Shown piece by piece: positions 18,227-27,707 of a stretch of 64,000 nt of DNA (its first letter is position 1; the number at the start of each line of letters is the position of its first letter). Origin of the DNA: JAVSMW01 sp032027005 (lineage in GTDB: Bacteria; Bacillota; Thermincolia; Thermincolales; UBA2595); assembly GCA_032027005.1 (NCBI GenBank), contig JAVSMW010000006.1, forward strand, positions 62,001 to 126,000, in the 5' to 3' direction. A model generated the notes under the pieces. It worked only from the letters and a program-made list of their open reading frames with translations. It had not been told where the DNA came from and made no database searches. A program made the position numbers and the translations under genes.

Positions 18227-20520
18227 ACCAAGTGGAAAAGGATTATCGGTTAATAGGCGTTAAAACTACCAGGAAAGACGCGGGGGAAATTGTCAGCGGC
18301 AGGGCCCAGTACATTGATGACCTGCGGCTTCCCGGCATGCTCCACGCCAGGATATTGAGAAGCCCGCATCCTCACGCCCTGATCCGGGAGATTGACACCG
18401 GCAGGGCTCTGCAGGTGGACGGAGTTAAAGCAGTGCTAACTTATAAAAATGTTCCCAAATGGAAAGGGGGGACCCCTGTCCATGTTGCGGTGCTTGATCA
18501 AAAAGTACGCTATGTGGGTGACGCTGTGGCCCTTGTCGCTGCTGAAACAGAAAACGCAGCCGAAGAAGCCCTGGAGCTTATCGAGGTCAAATACGAACTT
18601 TTGGAGGCAGTCTATGATGCCGAAGAAGCCATAAAACCCGGAGCCCCTCAGCTATATGACGAGTTTCCGGATAACCAGTTTCCATTGGCCAGCCCCTGGT
18701 GGGGGCCTAACTCCCTGCAGGAAATCGTTATGGGAGACATGGAGCAGGGATTTGCCGAAGCAGATGTAGTAGCTGAAGGTGTCTGTAGTTATGATAATAT
18801 TCCAAATCCATTGCCTCTGGAACCGCCCGGGCTGATTGCCAGCTGGGAAGGCCCTGACCAATTAACAATCTGGTCTTCCAGCCAAACCCCTTACCATCTT
18901 AAACTTATGCTGCAGCGTATGCTGGGGGGAATCAGTGTCAGAAATATTGCTGTTCAATGTGGCGGCAGTTTTGGGACAAAAGTACAGCCCTGGAATATTG
19001 TTTTTTATGCCGCAGCCTTGGCCAAAGTAACGCGCCGCCCGGTTAAGCTCTTCTATTCCAAGGCTGAACATTTAGCTGCATATACCCTGCGCATTGGTTC
19101 CAGTTTTACCGGAAAAATCGGGATTAAAAAAGACGGAACTGTCACGGCAGTTGCCGGTGACTGGTATGTAAATGCCGGCAGTTGCTGTGACGCATCTCAG
19201 GGCATGATTGCTGTCGGCTGTGGGGAATTGCAGCTGGCGGTAAGGTGTCTGAACTGGAACGTCAAACCCAAGCTGGTCTGTACCAACCGCAATGCCTCGA
19301 AAATGGTCAGGGGTTATGGCGGTCAGGAATTAGAGGCAGCCTTTATGCCGGTTTTAAGTGAGGCTATGGCAAAGGCAGAAATCGATCCCCTGGAATTTTT
19401 TAAGAAAAATTATGTTAAACCCGGTGATGGATATTATTGGCGGGATGGCAGCTGGTGGGTGGCCAGAACTGCAGAGTATACCGCGGCCATGGAAAAAGGG
19501 GCGGCAGTATTTGGCTGGCAGGAAAAGTGGAAGGGCTGGCTAGAGCCCTCCGGTGTTGAAGGAACCAAGAGGAGGGGTGTGGGCTTAAGTGTACATGGCA
19601 ATGCCGATGTAGGCGAAGACTCATCCGAGGCCTATGTGCGCCTCCACCCGGATGGCACCGCCACGGTCTTTTCCTGTGTTTCGGAAATCGGTACAGGGAT
19701 CAGGACCAGCCTTTGCAAATTGGCGGCAGAAGTATTAAAACTACCCCTTGACCGTGTTTCCATGTCTCCGCCCGACAGTCTTGTCAACCCTTATGACTTT
19801 GGTCCTGTCGGCTCCAGAGGGACTTATGCCATCGGCAGTGCCGTGATTCGGGCATCTGAAGATGCCCGGCGAAGACTGCTGGAGCAGTCAGCAAGGTTGT
19901 TTAACTCTAACCCGGAAGAGCTGGAAACAGAAAACGGGATGGTTTTTGTGAAGGGCATAGATGGGAAGAAACTACCCTGGCAGAAGGGCTTAAGGTTTGA
20001 TCAGACCATCTTAGGGTGTGGACGTTTTGAGGATGACTTCTCACTTCCCAATTTTTTGATGCTATTTGTGGAAGTAGAGGTCGATATTGAAACAGGTAAA
20101 ATTGAGGTGCTCCATGTCGTCACAGCCACTGATGTGGGGCAGATCATTGACTCCCAGAGTATCACCAACCAGATGCATGGTGCTCTTGGTTCGGCAGGCC
20201 TGGACAGTGCCCTGTTTGAAGAAACAATACTGGACAAAAAATCAGGGCGCATCTTAAACCCCAATATGGTGGACTACAAATGGCGGACATTTATGGAGCT
20301 GCCGGCCTTTGATACCGCAATCCTGGAAACCCCAATGGATTCCCATCAGTTTAGGGCCATTGGTGTTGGAGAAATAGTAACTTCTCCCGGACCCCCGGCA
20401 GTATTAATGGCTGTTTCCAATGCTTTAGGAAAAAGCTTTAATAAATATCCCTTAACACCGGATATGATTATCGATGCCGTCAGAAGTGAAAGGGAAAATA
20501 AGAGTGAGGTAGCAAAATGA
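18223..20520 (+). CDS. hcrA: 4-hydroxybenzoyl-CoA reductase, alpha subunit (molybdopterin)
   Basis: 765-residue molybdopterin cytosine dinucleotide subunit. It has the xanthine-oxidase-type N-terminal domain (DYRLIGVKTTRKDAGEIVSGRA...), GGSFGTK, the EIGTG segment, GSRGTYAIGSAV, and the C-terminal IGVGEIVTSPGP with the catalytic Glu. With the gamma and beta subunits this gives reductive removal of the para-hydroxyl of 4-hydroxybenzoyl-CoA, yielding benzoyl-CoA. Xanthine dehydrogenase or CO dehydrogenase are possible on the alpha subunit alone; the beta subunit's extra Cys loop decides for the reductase. GTG start overlaps the preceding stop; the end overlaps the beta start. Confidence 0.88.
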   Translation: MNQVEKDYRLIGVKTTRKDAGEIVSGRAQYIDDLRLPGMLHARILRSPHPHALIREIDTGRALQVDGVKAVLTYKNVPKWKGGTPVHVAVLDQKVRYVGDAVALVAAETENAAEEALELIEVKYELLEAVYDAEEAIKPGAPQLYDEFPDNQFPLASPWWGPNSLQEIVMGDMEQGFAEADVVAEGVCSYDNIPNPLPLEPPGLIASWEGPDQLTIWSSSQTPYHLKLMLQRMLGGISVRNIAVQCGGSFGTKVQPWNIVFYAAALAKVTRRPVKLFYSKAEHLAAYTLRIGSSFTGKIGIKKDGTVTAVAGDWYVNAGSCCDASQGMIAVGCGELQLAVRCLNWNVKPKLVCTNRNASKMVRGYGGQELEAAFMPVLSEAMAKAEIDPLEFFKKNYVKPGDGYYWRDGSWWVARTAEYTAAMEKGAAVFGWQEKWKGWLEPSGVEGTKRRGVGLSVHGNADVGEDSSEAYVRLHPDGTATVFSCVSEIGTGIRTSLCKLAAEVLKLPLDRVSMSPPDSLVNPYDFGPVGSRGTYAIGSAVIRASEDARRRLLEQSARLFNSNPEELETENGMVFVKGIDGKKLPWQKGLRFDQTILGCGRFEDDFSLPNFLMLFVEVEVDIETGKIEVLHVVTATDVGQIIDSQSITNQMHGALGSAGLDSALFEETILDKKSGRILNPNMVDYKWRTFMELPAFDTAILETPMDSHQFRAIGVGEIVTSPGPPAVLMAVSNALGKSFNKYPLTPDMIIDAVRSERENKSEVAK

Positions 20521-21509
20521 AATCTTTCCAACATATAAATGCTTCCACTGTTGAAGATACAATAAAGCTCCTGACAGACCGTAACGGCAGGGCCAGGTTA
20601 GTGGCCGGGGGCACAGATATTCTCGGGGTGCTGAAAGATCGGATTCTGCCTGACTACCCTGAAGTTATGATTAATATTAAGACTATTGCCGGCCTGGACT
20701 ATATCACCGAAGATGCCCAGGGTCTGAAGATAGGCCCTCTGGTTAAACTGGCAGATTTGGCAGATTCCCCGCTGATCAAAGAGAAATACAAAGTTTTGGC
20801 TGAAGCTGCCAGAACCGTGGGGACTCCCCAATTACGGAATATGGGTACTATCGGGGGCAACCTGGGCCAGGATACCCGCTGCTGGTATTACAGATATCCC
20901 CATTCGGTTGGGGGGAGGATTTCCTGTATGCGCAAAGGAAGCGGCCCATGCCTGGCTGTGGCCGGTGATAACCGTTATCACGCACTTTTTGGCGGGAAAG
21001 GCTGTTTTGCAGTTTGCCCGTCAGACCTGGCTGTAGCTCTTGCAGCTTTGGATGCAGTAGTAAAAATAACAGGACCTGGGGGCGACCGCACTGTTTCAAT
21101 TCCGGATTTCTTTACACCCCTCAGCAATATCCTGGCCCCGGATGAACTTATTATCGAAATCCGGATTCCAAACCCTCCGGAAATGGCGGCCCAACAGTTT
21201 CTCAAATATACCGTCCGCAAGCCTGTTGATTTTGCCATAGTCAGTGTGGCTGCTCTGATTGTGATGGATAAAGGGGTTTGTACTGACAGCCGGATTATCC
21301 TGGGTGCTGTTGCTCCCGGACCGTTGAGGGCAATCGGGGCGGAAGAGTATGTTAAAGGGAAAAAACTTGATCCAGCCGCCCTGGAGGAGGCAGCAGAGCT
21401 GGCTGTTAAAGGCGCAAAAACGCTGAGTAAGAATGGGTACAAGATCGAGATTACTAAAGCTCTTGTGACCAGGGCACTGTCAATCTGTATTACTAAAGGT
21501 AATTATTGA
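20517..21509 (+). CDS. hcrB: 4-hydroxybenzoyl-CoA reductase, beta subunit (FAD, [4Fe-4S])
   Basis: 330 residues, FAD-binding medium subunit: VAGGTDILGVLKD (about 24) and TIGGNLGQDTRCWYY (about 111). After the FAD motif lies a loop of about 40 residues with Cys in RCWYY, ISC, GPC, GGKGC and FAVC. Only 4-hydroxybenzoyl-CoA reductases carry such an insertion, where it binds an extra [4Fe-4S] cluster and lets electrons flow in reverse compared with xanthine oxidases. This is the strongest evidence in the window for the reductase assignment. ATG overlaps the alpha-subunit stop by 4 nt. Confidence 0.93.
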   Translation: MKSFQHINASTVEDTIKLLTDRNGRARLVAGGTDILGVLKDRILPDYPEVMINIKTIAGLDYITEDAQGLKIGPLVKLADLADSPLIKEKYKVLAEAARTVGTPQLRNMGTIGGNLGQDTRCWYYRYPHSVGGRISCMRKGSGPCLAVAGDNRYHALFGGKGCFAVCPSDLAVALAALDAVVKITGPGGDRTVSIPDFFTPLSNILAPDELIIEIRIPNPPEMAAQQFLKYTVRKPVDFAIVSVAALIVMDKGVCTDSRIILGAVAPGPLRAIGAEEYVKGKKLDPAALEEAAELAVKGAKTLSKNGYKIEITKALVTRALSICITKGNY

Positions 21510-21588
21510 CAGAAGTTCAAAATCAATATAAAATTATTTTAAATGATGATGTAAATACACGGTTGAATCAATATCCAGGTTACAGGTA

Positions 21589-21619
21589 AACCAAATTCTG
21601 GATGTTTGGTTCTTTTTTT
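21589..21619 (+). terminator. Terminator after hcr operon
   Basis: Stem AACCAAA / TTTGGTT with a 9-nt loop and a T7 tract, 80 nt after the beta-subunit stop. Confidence 0.75.
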
Positions 21620-21720
21620 GGAGTAACCCGTATATACATCTATATACATTTGCGTTTAGAGAGTCCGTTCTCAGGTCTATTTGGATGCTTCGAAAAATTA
21701 ACTGCCGGAGGGTTACGAAA

Positions 21721-22518
21721 ATGATTATTATTGGTGAAAAACTAAACAGTGCTATTCCAAGTGTACGCCAGTTAATTATTGACAGGGATACTGCGGGAAT
21801 TCATGAACTGGCCCAAAGACAGGCTGCAGCAGGGGCTGACTTCCTGGATATAAATACGGCGCAGAGTGAGGAACTACCAAGTATGGAGTGGCTGGTAAAT
21901 ACTGTCCAGGAAGTGACTGAAGTGCCATTGTGTCTCGACAGTACTTCAGCAGCAGCTATCAAAAAGGGATTAGACAATATCAAAGGAGATAAAAGCAAGG
22001 TACTTATTAATTCTATCTCGATGGAAAAAAGGCGTATTGAAGAAATGCTTCCCCTGGTTCTAGAACATAACTGTGCGGTCATTGGCTTAACGACAGATGA
22101 CAACGGTATTCCCAAAACTGTGGAGGACCGGCTTCGCCTCACCGAACAGTTGATAGAAATTTTATCTAAGAATAATTATGATTTATCCCGGTTGTATATA
22201 GACCCACTGGTGCTTCCGTTAGCAGTAGCCCACGATCATGCCTTGATGTTTTTTAAATGCGTGTCTGAGATCAAGCGCCTTTTCAATGTTAAAACTGTTT
22301 CGGGTTTAAGCAATATCTCCTTTAACATGCCACGCCGGAAGATTATCAACCGCTATTTCCTCTCTATCGCTGCAGCAATGGGCATGGACGCAGCAATCCT
22401 CGACCCCCTTGATCAGAAAATAATGACGGCGCTTACTACTACTGATTTACTATTGGGCCATGACCGTTTTGGCAGAAAGTATCTTAAAGCCCACCGTACT
22501 GAAGCTCTGGTAGACTAA
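21721..22518 (+). CDS. Methyltetrahydrofolate:corrinoid methyltransferase (AcsE/MtvA type)
   Basis: Pterin-binding TIM barrel of 265 residues; ATG at 21721 (MIIIGEKLNS, the usual family start) has GGAGGG upstream, the ATG at 21685 does not. Motifs: GADFLDINTAQS (pterin site), VPLCLDST, and the C-terminal GLSNISFNMPRR with a conserved Asn. It would move the methyl group between the corrinoid protein encoded 1.5 kb downstream and tetrahydrofolate, i.e. the second transferase of an O-demethylase system. The carbonyl branch acetyl-CoA pathway enzyme AcsE is an alternative, but no Acs genes are near. Confidence 0.87.
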   Translation: MIIIGEKLNSAIPSVRQLIIDRDTAGIHELAQRQAAAGADFLDINTAQSEELPSMEWLVNTVQEVTEVPLCLDSTSAAAIKKGLDNIKGDKSKVLINSISMEKRRIEEMLPLVLEHNCAVIGLTTDDNGIPKTVEDRLRLTEQLIEILSKNNYDLSRLYIDPLVLPLAVAHDHALMFFKCVSEIKRLFNVKTVSGLSNISFNMPRRKIINRYFLSIAAAMGMDAAILDPLDQKIMTALTTTDLLLGHDRFGRKYLKAHRTEALVD

Positions 22519-22632
22519 ATGTTTTGGTGTTACCCTGCAAACAGACTGAACATAGGTGAAAGGCAGGTGAATTTTCACCGTAATAATTAGGATTCAGCCG
22601 CAAATTCTGAAAAAAGGGAGGAACATTAGTTT

Positions 22633-23805
22633 ATGAATGACAAGGCAAAACTTTATCAGGAGAGATTAAACCGTTACATGGTGGCGATGGATTGTGGCAA
22701 ACCTGACAAAGTCCCCATTGCTTTAGCAATTAGCGAATGGGCTGTAAAGTACACAAATTACTCTCTTCAGGAGGTATTTTACGATCCGGAAAAAAACAAT
22801 AAAATAGTTGACGATTTGCTGGCAGACTTCGATGTCGATATATTTGGGGGCGGGCCTACTTTATGGTGGCCTCCGATGTTTGACGCCATGGGATCAAAAT
22901 TATACAAGTTTCCCGGCATAGGGGTAGAGGAAAATACCACATTCCAGTACAACGAAGAAGAGCACATGAAACCTGATGATTATGATGATTTCATTGCCAA
23001 TCCGACAGAATGGCTGGTTAAAAACTTTTTGCCCCGTATTAGTACCGAGTTTGCTGAACCGGGATCATACCGGGCTACGGTTGCTCTAATTAAAAGTTCT
23101 GCTGCTTTTGCCATGGCCCTTGGTAATTCAGGTGCAGCATTTGCCAAATGGACCCAGGAACATGGGATGGTGGGTCAATGGACCGGATTTACCAAAGCTC
23201 CTTTTGACACCCTGGGTGACGCTCTCCGGGCAATGAAAGGTATTCTTTTGGATCTTCGCCGTCGACCGGATAAAGTTATAGCTGCGTGCGAAGCTATTGT
23301 ACCTCATAATATTGGTTCAGGCTTTGCCGGTCCCGGAGCAGATTTGCGTTTTCCATGTTTTTGCCCACTACATAGGGGAGCCTATCCATTCCTCAATCCG
23401 GAACAGTGGGATAAGTTTTACTGGCCAACCCTGAAGGCAGTTATTGAAGGGCTTTGGGCTAACGGGAAAAGAATGTTCTTCTTTGCTGAAGGGGATTGGA
23501 CCCCGTATCTGGAAAAAATCGCCGAACTTCCCGAGAAGAGTATTATTTTTGATATTGATAATACCGATCCTAAGAAGGCCAAGGAAGTTCTAGGCGGTAA
23601 GTTCTGCCTCCAGGGAGGCATCCCAACAACGTTATTAACTTACGGAACCCCTGAAAAAGTAAAAGAGCATGTCAAAAGAGTCATTGATGAACTGGGTAGT
23701 GATGGCGGCTTTATATTAGCTCCGGGCGGAGTGGTTATGGGTGACGCCAAAAAAGAAAATATTATGGCAGTAATTGAAGCTGCCAGAGAATACGGTGTCT
23801 ATTAA
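22633..23805 (+). CDS. UroD-family methyltransferase (MtaA/MtvB-like)
   Basis: 390 residues, related to uroporphyrinogen decarboxylase but of the corrinoid methyltransferase branch: residues of this family include GGGPTLWWPPMFDAMGSKLYKF and the C-terminal CLQGGIPTTLL plus ILAPGGVVMGD metal-site region, with a His/Cys-poor metal cluster to be checked. It lies between the pterin methyltransferase and the corrinoid protein, so it is likely the first transferase that demethylates a methoxylated or methylated substrate, for example methoxybenzoates. A role in tetrapyrrole synthesis is unlikely because a proper hemE is at 34446. Ribosome binding site GGGAGG. Confidence 0.82.
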   Translation: MNDKAKLYQERLNRYMVAMDCGKPDKVPIALAISEWAVKYTNYSLQEVFYDPEKNNKIVDDLLADFDVDIFGGGPTLWWPPMFDAMGSKLYKFPGIGVEENTTFQYNEEEHMKPDDYDDFIANPTEWLVKNFLPRISTEFAEPGSYRATVALIKSSAAFAMALGNSGAAFAKWTQEHGMVGQWTGFTKAPFDTLGDALRAMKGILLDLRRRPDKVIAACEAIVPHNIGSGFAGPGADLRFPCFCPLHRGAYPFLNPEQWDKFYWPTLKAVIEGLWANGKRMFFFAEGDWTPYLEKIAELPEKSIIFDIDNTDPKKAKEVLGGKFCLQGGIPTTLLTYGTPEKVKEHVKRVIDELGSDGGFILAPGGVVMGDAKKENIMAVIEAAREYGVY

Positions 23806-23824
23806 AAGATAGGAGGTACAAACC

Positions 23825-24001
23825 ATGACAGAACAAGAAAAAGAAAAGACAATTGTCCCTGAGCCGGGAACTTGTGTGCCTTGGAAAGTTAAAGTGGAAG
23901 AATTCGGGGAGATTCCTGGCAATGAGGAAATTGTTAAAAAACATTGGGAAAACTTAGACGCATTTGCTTACGGCTTTATCTGGTTTTGGGTACAGCGTTA
24001 A
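23825..24001 (+). CDS. 58-residue protein of the methyltransferase operon
   Basis: Starts at ATG 23825 after AGGAGGTAC. Acidic N-terminal half, one Cys in PGTCVPW, and an aromatic C-terminus GFIWFWVQR. Placed between methyltransferase and corrinoid gene with 20-60 nt gaps, so it is co-transcribed. Unknown family; too short for motif evidence. Spacing, operon position and a clean ribosome binding site are why I keep it. Confidence 0.7.
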   Translation: MTEQEKEKTIVPEPGTCVPWKVKVEEFGEIPGNEEIVKKHWENLDAFAYGFIWFWVQR

Positions 24002-24060
24002 TTACTGAAGAGTTTACGCGTTTTCGGTAAAGAAATACCAAAGAGGAGTGGTGAAATACT

Positions 24061-24681
24061 ATGTCATTTGAAGCATTGTCAAAAGCCATGACAGAATTAG
24101 AAGAAGACCAAGTGGCTGCGTTGATTAAGGGGGGCCTGGAAGCGGGAACCGCTCCGTTAGAACTGGTAAATGCCCTGCAGGCAGGGATGGTGGAGATCGG
24201 TAAACGTTTTGAAACCGGTGAGTACTTCTTGAGCGAACTAGTTCTGGGCGGCGAAATTATGAAAGATGCCATGACAATATTAGAGCCAAAACTTATTGGG
24301 CTTAGCGGGGAGACCAAGGGTAAGATCATTATTGGAACTGTAAAAGGCGACATTCACGATTTAGGCAAGGATATTGTCGTTATGCTGCTTAAAGGCTCCG
24401 GATACGATGTAATTGACTTGGGTGTGGATGTGCCAAAAGAGAAATTTGTAGAAGCCCTTCAAGATTCAAAGGCCTCTCTTATTGGTATGAGTGTGCTCTT
24501 AACCGGATGCCAGGCAGCTATGAAAGATGCTATTGCAGCTGTCAGAGAGACTGGTATTAATACCAAGGTAATGATAGGTGGTAACTACGTCGATGATGTC
24601 GTTAAGGAATTTGTCGGAGCTGACTATTGTGCGAAGGATGCCAGTGAAGGTTTGAAGTACGCTACAAAAATATTTAGCTAA
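24061..24681 (+). CDS. Corrinoid protein (B12-binding, MtbC/MtvC-like)
   Basis: 206 residues. The N-terminal helical cap (residues 1-85) is followed by the cobalamin-binding Rossmann domain with the cobalt-ligating DxHxxG motif GDIHDLGKD (about residue 98), GVDVPKEKFVEAL and SVLLTGC. It is the methyl carrier between the UroD-like transferase and the pterin transferase encoded upstream. The reductive activase needed to restore Co(I) is not in the window. The gene ends the operon, before a strong terminator. Confidence 0.95.
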   Translation: MSFEALSKAMTELEEDQVAALIKGGLEAGTAPLELVNALQAGMVEIGKRFETGEYFLSELVLGGEIMKDAMTILEPKLIGLSGETKGKIIIGTVKGDIHDLGKDIVVMLLKGSGYDVIDLGVDVPKEKFVEALQDSKASLIGMSVLLTGCQAAMKDAIAAVRETGINTKVMIGGNYVDDVVKEFVGADYCAKDASEGLKYATKIFS

Positions 24682-24684
24682 ATG

Positions 24685-24709
24685 TAGAGGCCCTTAAAAA
24701 GGGCCTCTA
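24685..24709 (+). terminator. Terminator after corrinoid gene
   Basis: Perfect 11-bp stem TAGAGGCCCTT / AAGGGCCTCTA with AAA loop; symmetric, could also serve the convergent Fic relic from the other strand. Confidence 0.8.
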
Positions 24710-24742
24710 TTACATGGAAATAACATTTAACACCATAAATGA

Positions 24743-25893
24743 CTATAATTCTGTTCCCGACTCTAACAGTTCGATATAGTTTAAATATCGAAACTTTTTA
24801 TTTCTTTGTATTTTAGGGTCATACGTTAAAATTTTTTGATTGCAAAACTCAGCTACTAAAGAATTTGCTGTCGGATAAGTTACATCTAATAATTCTGCAA
24901 CTTTATTAATGGTAATTATTGGATATTCGAATAGCTTTTCCAAAAGCTGGAGACCATTCACTGGATTTTTGATCGTTAGTTTAATAGTTTTAGTGTGTTC
25001 ATCTTTCATTTTTAGTATCTTTTTCGCAGTCTCAGTGGCTTCGACAGATACCTGAGCTATACCTTTAAGGAAGAACTTAATCCAATTTTCCCAGTCCCCC
25101 TTCAGCCTAATGTCCATTAATCTATCATAGTATTCGGTTCGATTTATTTTAAAAAAATAACTTAGGTACAATAATGGTTTGGTCAAAATTTTTTGTTGGC
25201 ATAACCAAAATGTAATTAACAATCTGCCCATCCTGCCATTACCATCCAGAAAAGGGTGTATAGTTTCGAATTGTGCATGAACAAGGCCAATTTTAACTAG
25301 GGGAGGGAGAAAATCATCTGCATAAAAATATGTTTCTAATTTGTTCATTGCTTCGAGCATATCGTGGTGAGGTGGTGGTACGAAGGTTGCAGTTTTCAAT
25401 GTACATCCAGGCGGGCCAATCCAATTCTGAGTTTTTCTGAATTCGCCGGGTGAACGTTCTGCACCACGAACGTTTTCTAACAAAATCTCGTGTATCTCCC
25501 TAAGTAGTCTTAAAGATAAAGGAAGTTGTTCTAGTCTGTTTAGTCCGTAATTCATTGCTTTGATGTAATTTATTACTTCTTCAACGTTTTTTTCTTTATA
25601 GGAATTACCGACATCCTCTACATCAAGTACGTCAATTAATGAAGCTTGAGTGCCTTCAATCTGGGAACTTAATACAGCTTCTTTTTTTACATACATCGCT
25701 ACAAATAAATCTGGATTGGGAAGAATTTCAGTTATACCGTCTAATCTGCCTAAGCTTCTATCTGCTAGAGATAGTGATTTAGTACGTCAGTATCAAAGAC
25801 TAACGGTGGGTCCGGTGGTAAAGGTCTTGGAACGAACGCTTTATAGTCAAATGGCTGTTTTATAAATGCACCAGATCTATTAGGAATACTCAT
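24743..25893 (-). pseudogene. Fic family protein with one frameshift
   Basis: The full protein would start at the ATG complementary to 25891-25893 (MSIPNRSGAF...) with AAGGAG upstream on the minus strand. The frame holds for about 41 codons and breaks near 25770 at a -1 shift; the second frame then reads LSLADRSLGRLDGITEILPN and continues to the stop at 24743. The catalytic loop HPFLDGNGRMGR and the inhibitory SSQIEG helix are intact in the second part. A single missing base explains everything, so this is a recent pseudogene or a sequencing error rather than a long-dead gene. A start inside the second frame (MYVKKEA) would remove only the N-terminal 85 residues. Confidence 0.87.
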
Positions 25894-26337
25894 GCTCTGC
25901 CTCTCCTTGTCACTAAATGATGGTTATTAAAAAAAATAGCTGCAAATTTTAATAAGACACTGATTTTTTGTTAGTTATTTAAATATATATTAATAACGTT
26001 ATTTACGTCATATTTTATTCAAAAAAATTCACTATTTTTTAAATAACCCAAAATATACCTGTTTAAACATGATTTTAGCATGATTTTAAATAGTTCACAA
26101 GATTATCATTGATTACGATTTTTATACCTCTTTAAGGACAATATTTAGAAATATAGAGGGAAATACAGGGATAGGGTAGAAAGCAATTAAAAAGAATGTA
26201 TTTTTTTCTATAAATTAGGTGTTACAAAGGCAATTTGGGGGAAAGTTATAATAATCTAAACTGTCATCCAATAAATACTTATAAAGGTTAAATTTTGTTT
26301 TCACCATAGGGAAGACTGTTTAAGGAGAGGATTTACT
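25894..26337. other. AT-rich intergenic between divergent genes
   Basis: About 445 bp, very AT-rich, with many TTTT/AAAA runs and no convincing hairpin or gene. It must contain the promoters of the minus-strand Fic gene and of the plus-strand nfeD operon; I cannot place them with confidence. Confidence 0.5.
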
Positions 26338-27660
26338 ATTAAACTGCGTATTCTACGTTCATTAATCTTTATTCTTATTCTGATAACAGGAATCTGGAGC
26401 AATCCCTGGGCAGGAATTGCGGCCAGCAATCAGGCTCAGGTTGTATTTATCCCCATTAAAGAGACCATTGAACCAGGGATGGTCGGCTTTGTTGAACGCA
26501 GTCTGAATAAAGCCAGGCGTATGGGTGCGGCCAAAATCGTGCTGGAGATAAATACTCCCGGTGGGCTGATCGATTCAGCCCAAAAAATTAAGTCCCTCGT
26601 TTTTGCCAGTAAAGTCCCTACCATTGCCTTTGTCAGCGGTGAGGCCAAATCGGCGGGGGTACTGGTGGCCTTAGCCGCAGAGCAGATTTATATGGGTCCG
26701 GCAGCCAGCATCGGGGCGGCAGAACCGATACCCAACAATGAAAAAATTCGCGCTTCCTGGCGTTCTGACTTGGAATCGGCGGCAGAAGCCAGAGGCCGCA
26801 GAGAAGACATCGTAGCCGGGATGGTGGAGCGGAATCTGGTAATTGCAAACGTCAAAAGGGAGGGGGAAATCCTGTCCCTGTCAGCCAGTAGAGCTGTAGA
26901 ATTGGGAATAGCTGACCGGAAGGTGCAGGATCGCAGCAGCTTACTTACCAATTTGGCTCAAAAGGACGGCGTCTATTATCAGGCTGTTGATATTCAGCCA
27001 GGCTGGGGAGAAACTATGGCCTGGTGGATTATTAATCCCTTTGTCAGCCCAATTTTGCTGCTTGTGGGGTTCGCCGGGCTGATTATGGAAGCATTCACCC
27101 CGGGCATGGGTCTGGGGGGAGTCATTGGCCTGGTTGCCTTTGGTTTATATTTCGGCGGCCACATGATGGCCGGTGTTACCGGTTGGCTGGCTATATTTGT
27201 TTTTGTTCTTGGTGTGCTGGCTATTATCTTGGAGATATTTCTCATCCCGGGATTTGGGGCAGCCGGAATCCTGGGGTTGGGGCTAATGGTCTGGGGCATT
27301 TTTTTAGCTTCCACCAGTGCTCTGCAGGCAGGAATATCCCTTTTGGTGGCTGCTTTTGGAAGTATAGCCCTGATTATTATCATGGTTAAGGTTTTGGGCC
27401 GCAGGGGGATGTGGACAAAGCTTATATTAGGCACCAAACTAGACTCGGCCTCAGGCTATAATTCTTCCAGACAAGGCCTGGAACAATACCTGGATCAAAA
27501 AGGCATTGCGATGACCCCACTGCGGCCTGCCGGCACTGCGGAGCTTGCCGGTGACCGGGTGGATGTGGTCAGCGAGGGAGGTTTTATTCCCAAAGGAGCC
27601 AGGATTAAAGTTATCCTGGTGGAAGGTACCAGGGTAGTAGTCAGGCAGGCAGAAGATTAG
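26338..27660 (+). CDS. nfeD: NfeD-type membrane serine protease
   Basis: 440 residues from a predicted ATT start at 26338: no ATG, GTG or TTG is found in frame upstream of the ATG at 26479, AAGGAGAGG lies 7 nt before the ATT, and the codons after it encode a normal signal peptide (LRILRSLIFILILITGIW..IAA). The ClpP-like protease domain has NTPGGLIDS and the nucleophile in GEAKSAGVL; the C-terminal half has four to five membrane helices (from about 220) and an OB-fold tail (VVSEGGFIPKGARIKVILVEG). It pairs with FloA, encoded next, in membrane quality control. The ATG at 26479 would cut away the signal peptide and part of the protease. Confidence 0.88.
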   Translation: MKLRILRSLIFILILITGIWSNPWAGIAASNQAQVVFIPIKETIEPGMVGFVERSLNKARRMGAAKIVLEINTPGGLIDSAQKIKSLVFASKVPTIAFVSGEAKSAGVLVALAAEQIYMGPAASIGAAEPIPNNEKIRASWRSDLESAAEARGRREDIVAGMVERNLVIANVKREGEILSLSASRAVELGIADRKVQDRSSLLTNLAQKDGVYYQAVDIQPGWGETMAWWIINPFVSPILLLVGFAGLIMEAFTPGMGLGGVIGLVAFGLYFGGHMMAGVTGWLAIFVFVLGVLAIILEIFLIPGFGAAGILGLGLMVWGIFLASTSALQAGISLLVAAFGSIALIIIMVKVLGRRGMWTKLILGTKLDSASGYNSSRQGLEQYLDQKGIAMTPLRPAGTAELAGDRVDVVSEGGFIPKGARIKVILVEGTRVVVRQAED

Positions 27661-27707
27661 GCTCTCGGCAAACGGGGGCCGGGAAGATTAAAAGGAGGTT
27701 TTAAAAA

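Noticed and set aside
18223..20520. Xanthine dehydrogenase or aldehyde oxidase
   Set aside because: The beta subunit has the extra Cys-rich loop of 4-hydroxybenzoyl-CoA reductase and the ligase is adjacent.
22633..23805. Uroporphyrinogen decarboxylase (second hemE)
   Set aside because: The neighbours are corrinoid methyl-transfer proteins and a proper hemE is at 34446.
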